A program made the position numbers and the translations under genes. From Alphaproteobacteria bacterium (GTDB lineage Bacteria > Pseudomonadota > Alphaproteobacteria > Rhodospirillales > Magnetospirillaceae): DNA of 64,000 nt. The DNA lies in the NCBI GenBank assembly GCA_021325215.1, contig JAJPHO010000189.1, forward strand, positions 1-64,000. Reading direction: 5' to 3'. Shown here in pieces: positions 16,013-23,892 of the stretch. How positions within the stretch are numbered: position 1 is the stretch's first letter; every line of letters begins with the position of its first letter. The notes beneath the pieces are model-generated. The model had not been told where the DNA came from. It worked only from the letters and a program-made list of their open reading frames with translations, and searched no databases.

Positions 16013-16822
16013 ATGAAGGCCGCCGTTCTGCTTTCCGTCATCCTGCTGTCGGCTTCGGCCGCCCGGGCGGTCGAGCTGCCCGACGATCAGGCCGATCGTA
16101 TGAAGCGCTGGAAAGACCTTTCACAGCAGGTATTCGGCGACAAGAAACTGGAGAACGGCGCTAAATTCATCGCCATCGACGCGCCGGACCGCGCCATGGA
16201 CGCCGCGCTGGTGCCGGTCGGGGTCAAGATTTCCGGCAAGACCGGGGTCAAGGCCCTCTATCTGCTGGTGGACGACAATCCGGTGCCGCTGGCGGCGCAT
16301 TTCACCTTCGGGCCTGCCGCCGATCCCAAGGAAATGAAGATCCGCATCCGGCTGGAGCAATACACCTACATCCATGCGGTGGTCGAAGGCGGCGACGGCA
16401 AGCTTTACCAGGCGGCGCGTTTCGTGAAAGCGGCGGGCGGATGCTCGGCGCCGGCCGGTCCCCAGGATGAGGCGCTGAAGGGGCTTGGCCAGATGAAGCT
16501 GCAGACCATGGCGACCTATATTCCGGGCAAGACCATGGAAGTGCAGCTGCATATCCGCCACCCGAACTTCAACGGCATGCAGATGGATCAGGTGACCCGC
16601 TATTACACGCCGGCCCGCTTCATCAATGAGGCCGAGGTGTCCTATGACGGCCAGCAGGTGTTCCATTTCGAGGGCGGCATCTCGATGAGCAGCGATCCCG
16701 CCATCACCTTCGGCTTCAAGCCCAAGGAGAAGGGCGAACTGACCGTCGTGGCGCAGGACAGCAAGGAGACGGTGTTCGAGCACGTCTTCCCGATCCCTCA
16801 GACCGAAGCGGTCACTCAATGA
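16013..16822 (+). CDS. Quinoprotein dehydrogenase-associated SoxYZ-like carrier
   Basis: 269-residue exported protein (signal MKAAVLLSVILLSASAARA). The N-terminal half resembles SoxY and ends at a Gly-Gly-Cys segment with C144 (AAGGCSAPAG), corresponding to the swinging-arm cysteine of SoxY. The C-terminal half resembles SoxZ (LGQMKLQTMATYIPGKTMEVQLHIRHPNF). In sulfur oxidation SoxYZ carries covalently bound sulfur intermediates. The fused form in PQQ clusters has no proven cargo. It overlaps the next gene by four bases, and AGGAGG precedes its ATG. Confidence 0.88.
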   Translation: MKAAVLLSVILLSASAARAVELPDDQADRMKRWKDLSQQVFGDKKLENGAKFIAIDAPDRAMDAALVPVGVKISGKTGVKALYLLVDDNPVPLAAHFTFGPAADPKEMKIRIRLEQYTYIHAVVEGGDGKLYQAARFVKAAGGCSAPAGPQDEALKGLGQMKLQTMATYIPGKTMEVQLHIRHPNFNGMQMDQVTRYYTPARFINEAEVSYDGQQVFHFEGGISMSSDPAITFGFKPKEKGELTVVAQDSKETVFEHVFPIPQTEAVTQ

Positions 16823-17337
16823 AGGCTGTGCTGGTTGCCGCCGTGCTGGCGGCAAGCGTGCCCGAACCCTCCGGCTATTGGACCGGCCCCAATCAGGGCG
16901 ACACCCCCGATACCGTTGCCGGCGCGACGGTGATTCACACGGCGCTGCTGGCGAAGCTGATCAGACGGGAAAGGCCGGTGCTGATCGACGTCTCGCCCGC
17001 GCCGCCGCCGCCGCCCGAGCTTCCCGCCGGCACGGTATGGATGGCGCCGCCGCACCGCGACATCCCCGGCAGCGTCTGGCTGCAGGAAGCCGGCAAGGGC
17101 GATCTGCCGCCCGAGGCTGAAGATTTCTACCGCGCCACGCTGGAGCGGCTCACCCACGGCAGCAAGGCGCACGCAGTGGTGCTCTACTGCCATCCCAAAT
17201 GCTGGCTCAGCTGGAACGCCGCCAAACGCGCCGTGTCCTTCGGTTACCAGCAGGTCTATTGGTATCCCGACGGGATCGAAGGCTGGCAGGGAGCGGGGAA
17301 GCCGGTGGCGGCGGCCGAGGCGCTGCAGCCTGGCTGA
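16819..17337 (+). CDS. PQQ-catabolism-associated CxxxCW rhodanese-like protein
   Basis: 172-residue protein with a short signal-like N-terminus (MKAVLVAAVLAASVPEPSGYW) and a rhodanese-related fold: VLIDVSPAPPPPPELPAGTVWM in place of the usual pre-loop strand, and an active-site segment C124-HPK-C128-W-LSWNAAKRA, then VYWYPDGIEGWQGAG. The paired cysteines plus Trp define the PQQ-associated CXXCW-motif family. A persulfide or disulfide-exchange role together with the SoxYZ-like carrier is plausible but unproven. It overlaps the SoxYZ gene by four bases and is the last gene of the pqq operon before the VapBC insertion. Confidence 0.85.
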   Translation: MKAVLVAAVLAASVPEPSGYWTGPNQGDTPDTVAGATVIHTALLAKLIRRERPVLIDVSPAPPPPPELPAGTVWMAPPHRDIPGSVWLQEAGKGDLPPEAEDFYRATLERLTHGSKAHAVVLYCHPKCWLSWNAAKRAVSFGYQQVYWYPDGIEGWQGAGKPVAAAEALQPG

Positions 17338-17365
17338 CAATAGGATGTTCTTATGGGATATCCTT

Positions 17366-17385
17366 ATGGTATATTTATATATCAT
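17366..17385 (+). promoter_or_regulatory. Inverted repeat in the vapBC promoter
   Basis: ATGGTATAT (17366-17374) and ATATATCAT (17377-17385) form 9-bp arms with one mismatch around TT. The region is strongly AT-rich compared with its surroundings and ends 13 nt before the vapB ATG. It is a likely operator for autoregulation by the VapBC complex. A nearby GGATATCC palindrome (17357-17364) may be part of it. Confidence 0.55.
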
Positions 17386-17398
17386 ATAGGGATATGCC

Positions 17399-17641
17399 AT
17401 GGCTCTGTTCGTCAAGGACCCGGAAGTCGATAAGCTGGCCGAGCGGCTCGTTGCGCTTCGGAAGGTCAGTAAAACCGAGGTGATTCGCCAGGCTCTGCTG
17501 CACGAGCTCGAGCGGGAGGGCGCCATTCCGACCCTGGTCGATCAGGGCGTTGCATTCTGCCGTGCCTTGCGCGCGAAGGCCGGCGCGGCAGGGAAATCCG
17601 CCGATAAGCCCTTTATTGACAGCCTCTACGGGAACGACTGA
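17399..17641 (+). CDS. vapB: VapB-type antitoxin
   Basis: 80-residue antitoxin with a ribbon-helix-helix start (MALFVKDPEVDKLAERLVALRKVSKTEVIRQALLHELERE), characteristic of the VapB branch paired with PIN toxins. The C-terminal tail (DKPFIDSLYGND) would wrap the toxin active site. The stop codon TGA shares its last base with the ATG of the toxin gene, so the two are translationally coupled. The promoter region holds an AT-rich inverted repeat. Confidence 0.88.
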   Translation: MALFVKDPEVDKLAERLVALRKVSKTEVIRQALLHELEREGAIPTLVDQGVAFCRALRAKAGAAGKSADKPFIDSLYGND

Positions 17642-18036
17642 TGTTCGTGGATGCTTCCGCCCTCACGGCCATGATGACCGACGAGGCCGACGCGCGGGCG
17701 TTGCTCGCTCGTCTGCAGAACTATCGAAGCAGGACGACGTCGCCTTTGGCGGTTTGGGAGACCGGCATCGCCGTGGCCCGCATTCTCGACCTTCCCATTC
17801 CCGATGCGGCCACCGCCGTGGAGGACTTCCTCAAGCTGGCGGGAATTACGGTTGCGCCGGTTGCGCCCGAAACGCGCGCCATTGCCCTGGATGCCTATGA
17901 TCGATACGGCAAGTCCCGCCATCCCGCCGCCTTGAATTTCGGTGATTGCTTCGCCTATGCCTGCGCCCGGCATGAGAATGTGCCGCTTCTCTATAAAGGC
18001 GACGATTTCCCCCGCACCGATATCGAAGCCGCGTGA
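17641..18036 (+). CDS. vapC: VapC-type PIN-domain ribonuclease toxin
   Basis: 131-residue PIN domain protein. Acidic metal ligands are visible at D4 (MFVDASAL), in VWETGIAVARIL, and at the late motif LNFGDCFAYACARHENVPLLYKGDDF. These residues hold Mg2+ for RNA cleavage. In known systems the targets are tRNA or rRNA. It directly follows vapB. The pair separates the pqq/relay operon from the binding protein and TonB receptor genes downstream. Confidence 0.9.
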   Translation: MFVDASALTAMMTDEADARALLARLQNYRSRTTSPLAVWETGIAVARILDLPIPDAATAVEDFLKLAGITVAPVAPETRAIALDAYDRYGKSRHPAALNFGDCFAYACARHENVPLLYKGDDFPRTDIEAA

Positions 18037-18146
18037 TCAGACGGCATCGGCAAGGCGGTGTCCGCGGCAAGATCGTCATCGATATCGAATGAGAGAGAAC
18101 TGAGGTACTTTAAGCTCTGTCCCAATCCGGGGGAGTGGAGCAGGGC

Positions 18147-19073
18147 ATGGATTTCCGCGTCTTTTCACCGATCTCGCGGCGCGCCGTGATGCGCGCCGCG
18201 CTTGCCGCGCCGTTTCTGCCGGGGGGCGGCAGGTCTGAAGAACCGGGCGGCAAGCCGATTTCCTATGTCCGGGCCGTTTCCGCGTCCGATATCGACGCCC
18301 ATGCCGCCTTCGGCTGGGAGCTGTTGAGCACGATATTGGAGCGGACGCGTTCCACCCATGGCGATTACACATTGGCCATGTCGTCGGACCCGGCGCAGGC
18401 GCTGCGCTTCCGTCATGCCAACAGCAGCTCGGACATCCAGGTCAATGTGGTGATCCTGACCATCTCGCCGGAATGGAACGACATTCTTCTGCCGGTTCGG
18501 ATTCCGGTGCTGCGCGGATTGCTCGGCTATCGCCTGCTGCTGGCGCACCGGCAGGATCTCGACCGTTTCAACGGGATCAAGACCCTGGAGGATCTGCGCA
18601 GGATCACTTTCGGCTCGGTCAAGCATTGGCTCGACACCACCATCATGGAGAAAGCCGGCCTCTCCGTCGTCACCGGCACCACATTCGACGGTCTCCACAA
18701 GATGATGCAGGCTCGCCGCTTCGAGGCTCTGACCCGCGGCGTGCATGAAATCGAGTCGGAGACGGCGTCGATCGCCAACGACCCGGACAGCGACATCGTC
18801 GTGGTGCCGCATCTGCTGATGCATTACTACCTGCCGGTCTATTTCTGGTTCTCGCGCGACAAGGAAGGCCAGCGCCGCGCCGAGCGGGTCAAGGCCGGCC
18901 TGTCGGCGATGGTGGCCGATGGCAGCTTCGAACGGATGTTCGACAGCCGCTTCGGTCCGGTGATCCAGAAATACGACCTGGCCCACCGGACCATCATCGA
19001 GCTACCCAATCCATTGCTGTCGCCGGAAGATCCGGTCAACGACCCGCGCTATTGGTACAAGCCTAGAACCTGA
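18147..19073 (+). CDS. Periplasmic substrate-binding-like protein near the pqq operon
   Basis: About 308 residues with an RR-containing leader (ISRRAVMRAALAAPFLPGGG) and a type-2 periplasmic-binding fold: KTLEDLRRITFGSVKHWLDTTIMEKAG, then VVTGTTFDGLHKMMQARRFEALTRGVHEI, a pattern seen in amino-acid-type solute-binding proteins. No transporter partner is adjacent. It may be an independent sensor or scavenging protein. A GTG start at 18135 is also possible. The ATG at 18147 with GGGAG upstream is used here. It converges with the TonB receptor gene and overlaps its end by 11 bases. Confidence 0.72.
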   Translation: MDFRVFSPISRRAVMRAALAAPFLPGGGRSEEPGGKPISYVRAVSASDIDAHAAFGWELLSTILERTRSTHGDYTLAMSSDPAQALRFRHANSSSDIQVNVVILTISPEWNDILLPVRIPVLRGLLGYRLLLAHRQDLDRFNGIKTLEDLRRITFGSVKHWLDTTIMEKAGLSVVTGTTFDGLHKMMQARRFEALTRGVHEIESETASIANDPDSDIVVVPHLLMHYYLPVYFWFSRDKEGQRRAERVKAGLSAMVADGSFERMFDSRFGPVIQKYDLAHRTIIELPNPLLSPEDPVNDPRYWYKPRT

Positions 19074-21381
19074 CCTTTACGCCACCGAAGGCCGCAAGCG
19101 GCGCGCCGGGGCTCTGGAAGCGGGGATCGACAGAGGAACCGTCGGCAGGAATCCCCGGGGCGCCGACGCCGGTCGGGTCGCCCAATACGCCGAAATTGGC
19201 GTAATGGGCGTTCAGGGCGTTCTCGATCCGCAGGGTTAGGGTCATCCATTTGGTCAGGTCGTAGCTGGAATGCAGGTTCACCACCGCATAGCCGGCCAAA
19301 GGCGCCATCAGATTGGCTTCGTCGCCGCGATAATAGGTGTCGCTGACCCAGGTCACCGTGCCGCCGACGATCCAGCCGGCCGACAGTTCGGCGTCGGCGC
19401 CGGCCTTGAGGCGGTGGCGCGGGATGCCGGGCAGGCGGTCGCCCCGGGTCACCTGGATATTGCCGTTGGGGTCCTGGAACGGGTTGGACGGCGAATTGAT
19501 CAGCAGGCCCGACTGGAAGCTGGCGTCGATATAGGAATAGTCGGCGAACACCGACAGCCCGCCGGTCCGATAGCGCAGTCCGAGTTCGGCGCCCTGGCGG
19601 CGCGTGCCGCCGATATTCTGGAAATAGCCGGTGCTGATCGAGGTGGCGACGCCATAGATGTCGTCATCGACATCGGTGCGGAACAGGCCGGCGTTCCAGG
19701 TCAGGTCGTTCCAGCTGCCGCGCAGGCCGGCCTCGTAGCTGTGCGAGACCACCTGCTTGAGATTGGGCGGGTCGCTCGACAGGCTGGAGGGCAGCAGGCA
19801 GGGCGCGGTGGGGTCCGAGCATTCGATCTCGCCCGGCGTCGGCACGCGGTTGTTTTCGGCATAGCCGGCATAGAAGGTCATGGTGTCGGTCAGCTTGTCG
19901 GTGAAGCCGAGCGCCGGATTGAAGTGGCTGTAATGGTTGTTGCCCGACAGGGCGCTGCCGATCTGATCGGAGAGATCGACCTCGGCGTAGTTGTAGCGGC
20001 CGCTGGCGGTGACCGACAATCCCTCGGTGACGTCGAAGATGTCCGAGAAGAAGACGCCGTAATAGCGCGTGGACGACGCGAGGCTGACCGGCGTGGCGGT
20101 CCAGCCGGTCCCTTCGGGGGTCGAGACGAACAGGCCGGAATAGGTGACCTGCAGGGCCGGATTGATCACTCCCAGTTCGGCGCTGGAATGGAAATCGGTG
20201 GTGTCGCTGTCGAGGCTGGCGCCCAGGGCGAGATGATTGTCGTGGCCGAACAGCCGGCTCGACGCGGTCATCTGCAGCGAGCCGCCGACGCTGACCGAGC
20301 GGATCTGTTCGAAATCATTCTCGCCGATCGGCACGGTGCCCCCCTGCGACAAATCGGGGATCGATCCGCCGCCGGGGCCGGCCAGCGGCGTCGCGCCGTC
20401 TGACTGGCACATCGAGCCGGTCAGGGCCGGGTCGGTGCAGGCGGTGTAGTTTGTGGTGTTGCCATTGACCACCGACTGGTGGAATTCGCGGTAATAGGCG
20501 TTGGCCTGGACCGACAGATGGTCGTTGAATTCGTAGCCGCCATTCAGGGTGACGAATTCGAGTTCGTTGATGTTGCTCTGCGGCGTGGTGAAGACCAGGT
20601 TGCGGCCGACCGCCAGTTCCTGCACCGGGGTCGCCGATTGCCCGCCCAGGCGGTTGTTGGCGCCGGTGAAGGACAGGTCGAGGGTGATGTCGCCATCGTG
20701 ATAGCCGGCTGCGCCGTAGAATTGCCGGATCGAATCCTTGGTGAAATCGCGCCAGCTGTCCTGATCGGAAACGCGGCCGGCGGCGTAGAGACCCCAGGGC
20801 CCCTCGCGCAGGCCATATTGTGCGGAAAATTGCCGCTGGTTCCAGGAGCCGCCGGAAATTTCGGCCTCGCCGCCTTGATAGGTGAAGCCGTTCTTCATGG
20901 TCAGCACCACGGCGCCTCCCAGGGCGTTGAGGCCATAGACCGGATTGGCGCTCATCACGTCGACACGGTCGATCGCGATGTCGGGGAACAGATCCCAATT
21001 GACGGTATCGCCGAAGGCTTCGTTGATGCGCACGCCGTTCTGGTAGACCGCCAGGCCCTGTGGCGTGCCCAGCACCGGTGACGCCTCGAAACCGCGGAAC
21101 AGGATGTCGGGCTGGAAGGGATCGTCGAGATCGTCATTGATGCTGATGCTGCCCAGCTGGTCGCTCAGCGCCCGTGTGACGCTGGGCGTGCCGGACCGCG
21201 AAATGTCCTGCGACGACAGTGTTCGATTGGCGCCGGGCAGCTTGTCGGCGTCGACATAGGAACCGGGCAGGGGCGTCGTGCCGATGACCGTGATGGTGTC
21301 GATGGGGGCTTCATTGTCGTCGGCCAGCGCCGGATAGGCCAAGACGAGCGGCACCAGAACAAACCATTTGCGGGTGGGCAC
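19063..21381 (-). CDS. TonB-dependent receptor in the PQQ island
   Basis: 772-residue outer-membrane receptor, full length: signal peptide (MPTRKWFVLVPLVLAYPALA), plug domain with the conserved ILFRGFEASPVLGTPQGLAVYQNGVRINEAFGD and IDRVDVMSANPVYGLNALGGAV, and a 22-strand barrel ending AAFGGVKVRF with terminal Phe. The segment DTITVIG near the N-terminus is a TonB-box-like sequence. Its place between the pqq operon and the regulatory genes suggests import of something the quinoprotein system needs (PQQ itself, or a lanthanide or calcium chelate), but the ligand cannot be read from the sequence. It is divergent from the NarX-type kinase at 21686. Confidence 0.92.
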   Translation of the reverse strand: MPTRKWFVLVPLVLAYPALADDNEAPIDTITVIGTTPLPGSYVDADKLPGANRTLSSQDISRSGTPSVTRALSDQLGSISINDDLDDPFQPDILFRGFEASPVLGTPQGLAVYQNGVRINEAFGDTVNWDLFPDIAIDRVDVMSANPVYGLNALGGAVVLTMKNGFTYQGGEAEISGGSWNQRQFSAQYGLREGPWGLYAAGRVSDQDSWRDFTKDSIRQFYGAAGYHDGDITLDLSFTGANNRLGGQSATPVQELAVGRNLVFTTPQSNINELEFVTLNGGYEFNDHLSVQANAYYREFHQSVVNGNTTNYTACTDPALTGSMCQSDGATPLAGPGGGSIPDLSQGGTVPIGENDFEQIRSVSVGGSLQMTASSRLFGHDNHLALGASLDSDTTDFHSSAELGVINPALQVTYSGLFVSTPEGTGWTATPVSLASSTRYYGVFFSDIFDVTEGLSVTASGRYNYAEVDLSDQIGSALSGNNHYSHFNPALGFTDKLTDTMTFYAGYAENNRVPTPGEIECSDPTAPCLLPSSLSSDPPNLKQVVSHSYEAGLRGSWNDLTWNAGLFRTDVDDDIYGVATSISTGYFQNIGGTRRQGAELGLRYRTGGLSVFADYSYIDASFQSGLLINSPSNPFQDPNGNIQVTRGDRLPGIPRHRLKAGADAELSAGWIVGGTVTWVSDTYYRGDEANLMAPLAGYAVVNLHSSYDLTKWMTLTLRIENALNAHYANFGVLGDPTGVGAPGIPADGSSVDPRFQSPGAPLAAFGGVKVRF

Positions 21382-21458
21382 GGCGATTTCTCCGTGGCGT
21401 TGATTTCCTTTTGCTGGAACTTACCAGCAAAGTCCTCGTCTTTACTTCCTGATATCGC

Positions 21459-21473
21459 CGGGAATAATTCCCG
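21459..21473. promoter_or_regulatory. Perfect palindrome between the TonB receptor and kinase genes
   Basis: CGGGAAT-A-ATTCCCG has 7-bp perfect arms and a single central base, 78 bp upstream of the TonB receptor start. It looks like an operator. A second inverted repeat TTTGCTGG-N6-CCAGCAAA (21410-21431) lies closer to the receptor ATG. Confidence 0.5.
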
Positions 21474-21478
21474 AAATA

Positions 21479-21637
21479 AGAGCCTGTTTGGGAATTGGGT
21501 ATGGCCTGCACAACGATATCAGAGGCTTGGGCCAGGCAGCGGGAGCGACGCGATGCGGCGCATCGTCGAGGCGGGATAACGCCGCCCTCGGCTTTCCGGT
21601 TGCGATGCAGGTCATATCCAATTCCCAAACAGGCTCT
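21479..21637. mobile_element. 159-bp MITE-like element with 25-bp terminal inverted repeats
   Basis: The ends 21479-21503 (starting AGAGCCTGTTTGGGAATTGG) and 21613-21637 are inverted repeats matching at 24 of 25 positions. TA dinucleotides flank both sides (21477-21478 and 21638-21639), as left by elements that duplicate TA on insertion (IS630/Tc1-mariner type or some IS5-group elements). There is no transposase. The right half occurs again at 9869-9956. The element makes up much of the 304-base gap between the TonB receptor and the sensor kinase and may affect their promoters. Confidence 0.8.
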
Positions 21638-21685
21638 TAGACCCTGCTCTTGACTCGCCTGAGGAAGCGGGGGCGTGATTGAGCC

Positions 21686-23026
21686 ATGCCATTGCGCGTC
21701 CGCCTGATCTGTTCCGTCGCCGGAGCCCTGCTGGGCGGGCTGCTGCTTGCCTTCGCGCTGACGGTATGGCAGGCGCATGGCGCCGTGGTGCGCGAACTGG
21801 GCGCCGCCCTGGTGCTGGGCCGCCAGGAGATCCAGAACACGCTCGACACGGTTCCGCCCGGCGGCGATCCGAGCGATCCCGTGCGCCGCCAGATCATCGC
21901 CTTCAACGGCAACCGGCATGTCGCCGCCTCGCTGTTCGACGTCGAGGGGCTGCCCATGTCGATCTCGGTGCCGTCGGCGCCGGCCGCGCGGGTGCCGGCC
22001 TGGTTCGTCCGCGCCGTCAGCGGCAAGCCCGTCCAGTTGCGGATCGATCTGCCGCCCGGCGATTACCGGGCCCGCACGGTGCTGCTGGAGGGCGACCCGC
22101 GTAACGAGGCGCTTGAAGCCTGGAATTCGCTGCGCGACATGGTGCTGGTCATCCTTGCGCTGAGCGCGGCGGCTGGGCTGTTCGCCTGGTGGTCGATCGG
22201 CCGCGCCTTGCGTCCGCTGGAATCGCTGGCCGCCGCGCTGCAGAGCGTCGGCGAGGGCGAATATGCCGCGCGGCTGCGGGGCGAGGGGCCGCCGGAGACC
22301 CGGCAATTGGCCGAAGCCTTCAATCTGATGGCGCTCGAACTGGATCTGGCGCGGGAACGCAACCGCTTGCTGCATCGCCAATTGCTGACCGCGCAGGAGA
22401 CCGAACGGGCCGAGATCGCCCGCGACCTGCATGACGATATCGGCCCGCTGCTGTTCGCCATCACTGTCGATGCCGCCACCGCCGAGAACGGCGCGATCCG
22501 CCAGGACCGCACCGGAGCGCTGGAAGCGGCGCAGGGCATCCGGTCGACGGTGCAGCAGGCGCATGAGCGCATCCGCGCCATCATCAACCGGCTGCGTCCG
22601 GTCGGCCTGGCCGAATTCGGAGTCGAGCGCGCGGTCGAGAATCTGGTCGATTTCTGGCGGCGCCGCCACCCCGAGGTGCGCTTCACCCTGGAATTGCGGC
22701 GCCCCGCCGCCGCGTGCGGCGAACTGGTCGACGTCACCGCCTTCCGGGTCATCCAGGAGGCGGTCAGCAACGCTCTGCAGCACGGCAGGCCGTCGCACAT
22801 CCTGGTCACCATGAAACCGCGAGGCGAACCGGGCGCGGCGCTTCTGCTCGACATCGTCGATGACGGGCGCGGCGACGCCTCGGTAACGCCGGGCTTCGGC
22901 CTGACCGGCATGCGCGACCGCATCGAAGCGGTGGGCGGCAGCCTGACCGTGACCTCCGGCAAGGGGCAGGGCTTTCATGTCGCCGCCAGCCTGCCCTTGG
23001 CGCTGGATGGGGAGAGCGCGCGGTGA
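21686..23026 (+). CDS. NarX/DegS-type sensor histidine kinase
   Basis: 446-residue membrane sensor. TM1 is at about residues 7-29 and TM2 at about 152-172, with a periplasmic sensing domain of about 120 residues between, then a HAMP-like region (RALRPLESLAAALQSVGEGEYAARL). The HisKA_3 dimerisation domain carries H249 (RAEIARDLHDDIGPLL) and the HATPase has VSNALQHGRPS and DDGRGDASVTPGFGLTGMRDR. This type of kinase pairs with NarL-family regulators, and the next gene is one, overlapping by four bases. The position in the PQQ island suggests control of alcohol oxidation genes. Confidence 0.9.
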   Translation: MPLRVRLICSVAGALLGGLLLAFALTVWQAHGAVVRELGAALVLGRQEIQNTLDTVPPGGDPSDPVRRQIIAFNGNRHVAASLFDVEGLPMSISVPSAPAARVPAWFVRAVSGKPVQLRIDLPPGDYRARTVLLEGDPRNEALEAWNSLRDMVLVILALSAAAGLFAWWSIGRALRPLESLAAALQSVGEGEYAARLRGEGPPETRQLAEAFNLMALELDLARERNRLLHRQLLTAQETERAEIARDLHDDIGPLLFAITVDAATAENGAIRQDRTGALEAAQGIRSTVQQAHERIRAIINRLRPVGLAEFGVERAVENLVDFWRRRHPEVRFTLELRRPAAACGELVDVTAFRVIQEAVSNALQHGRPSHILVTMKPRGEPGAALLLDIVDDGRGDASVTPGFGLTGMRDRIEAVGGSLTVTSGKGQGFHVAASLPLALDGESAR

Positions 23027-23649
23027 GGTTCCTGCTGGTCGACGATCATCCTATCGTCCGCGCCGGCCTGCGCCGCCTGATGCAGGGGCTGGGTGAGATC
23101 GAGGTGGTCGAGGCCGATTGCGGGCGCGACGCGTTCCAGCTGTTCCTGACCGAGCGGCCTGATGTGGTGCTGATCGACGTCAACATGCCGGGCATGGGCG
23201 GTTTCCAGCTGCTGCGCCGCCTGCTGGCCGAGGATGGTCATGCCAAGGTGCTGATGTTCTCGATGCATGCGGAGCAGCTTTACGCCGCGCAGGCCCTTGC
23301 GGAAGGCGCGCTCGGCTATGTCAGCAAGACCGCCTCGCCCGAGGAAATTCTCGAAGCCATCCGCGGCGTCGCCGAGGGCACCGGCTATGTCGAGCGCCGC
23401 CTGGCCCAGGAGATGGCGCTGCGCCGCCTGCCGTCCGCCCGTTCCGAGGACGGATTGCCCGCGCTTAAAGGGCGCGAGTTGGAATGGCTGCGGCTGGTGG
23501 GCGAGGGGCGCGCCTTGACCGACATGGCCGCGGCGATGGGCGTCAGCTACAAGACCGCGGCCAATTCGCTCAGCCTGCTCAAAGCCAAACTCAGGGTTTC
23601 CTCGACCGCCGAACTGGTGCGCATCGCCCTGCGCTACGAGTCCTCATAG
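23023..23649 (+). CDS. NarL/LuxR-family response regulator
   Basis: 208 residues: receiver domain with phospho-acceptor D52 (VVLIDVNMPGMGGF) and a C-terminal LuxR-type helix-turn-helix (LKGRELEWLRLVGEGRALTDMAAAMGVSYKTAANSLSLLKAKL). The recognition helix has the usual 'SYKTA' pattern. A GTG start overlaps the kinase stop, so the two are one operon. Likely targets are PQQ-island promoters such as the two carrying the 28-bp element. Confidence 0.9.
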   Translation: MRFLLVDDHPIVRAGLRRLMQGLGEIEVVEADCGRDAFQLFLTERPDVVLIDVNMPGMGGFQLLRRLLAEDGHAKVLMFSMHAEQLYAAQALAEGALGYVSKTASPEEILEAIRGVAEGTGYVERRLAQEMALRRLPSARSEDGLPALKGRELEWLRLVGEGRALTDMAAAMGVSYKTAANSLSLLKAKLRVSSTAELVRIALRYESS

Positions 23650-23753
23650 TCAGGCACTACTTTAGTCTTATGGTTTCTGTAATGACGCCTAGTTCTTTGG
23701 TATGAGCTCGGTGCTGAATTCTGCTTTATGTAAGATATGTGTCAAGGCGGCAA

Positions 23754-23800
23754 CATCCGCCGAAAGTACCAAATACTTTATGTATTTAAGAAATTACCAT
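23754..23800 (+). promoter_or_regulatory. 28-bp shared activator-type element plus -10 region (copy 1)
   Basis: The element (23754-23781) contains AAAGTACCAAATACTTTAT, in which AAAGTA and TACTTT form an inverted repeat around a 5-bp spacer. A second copy at 32291-32318 matches at 26 of 28 bases. In both cases a -10-like hexamer begins 14 nt after the element's last base (TACCAT at 23795 here, TAGAAT at 32332 there), so the element overlaps the -35 position as expected for a class II activator site. The downstream gene is the outer-membrane protein at 23893. Confidence 0.75.
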
Positions 23801-23892
23801 TTCCCCTGAATTCAACCGTCGCGTCCGTTTGGGCGCCCTGTCGAAGGCAGGCTCCGGACTCCGGCGCGGCAATAAGATCAGGGAATACGGAA

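Noticed and set aside
17338-17398. AT-rich short repeats before vapB considered as an attachment site or CRISPR-like array
   Set aside because: Only one palindrome and no spaced direct repeats. A toxin-antitoxin operator explains it.
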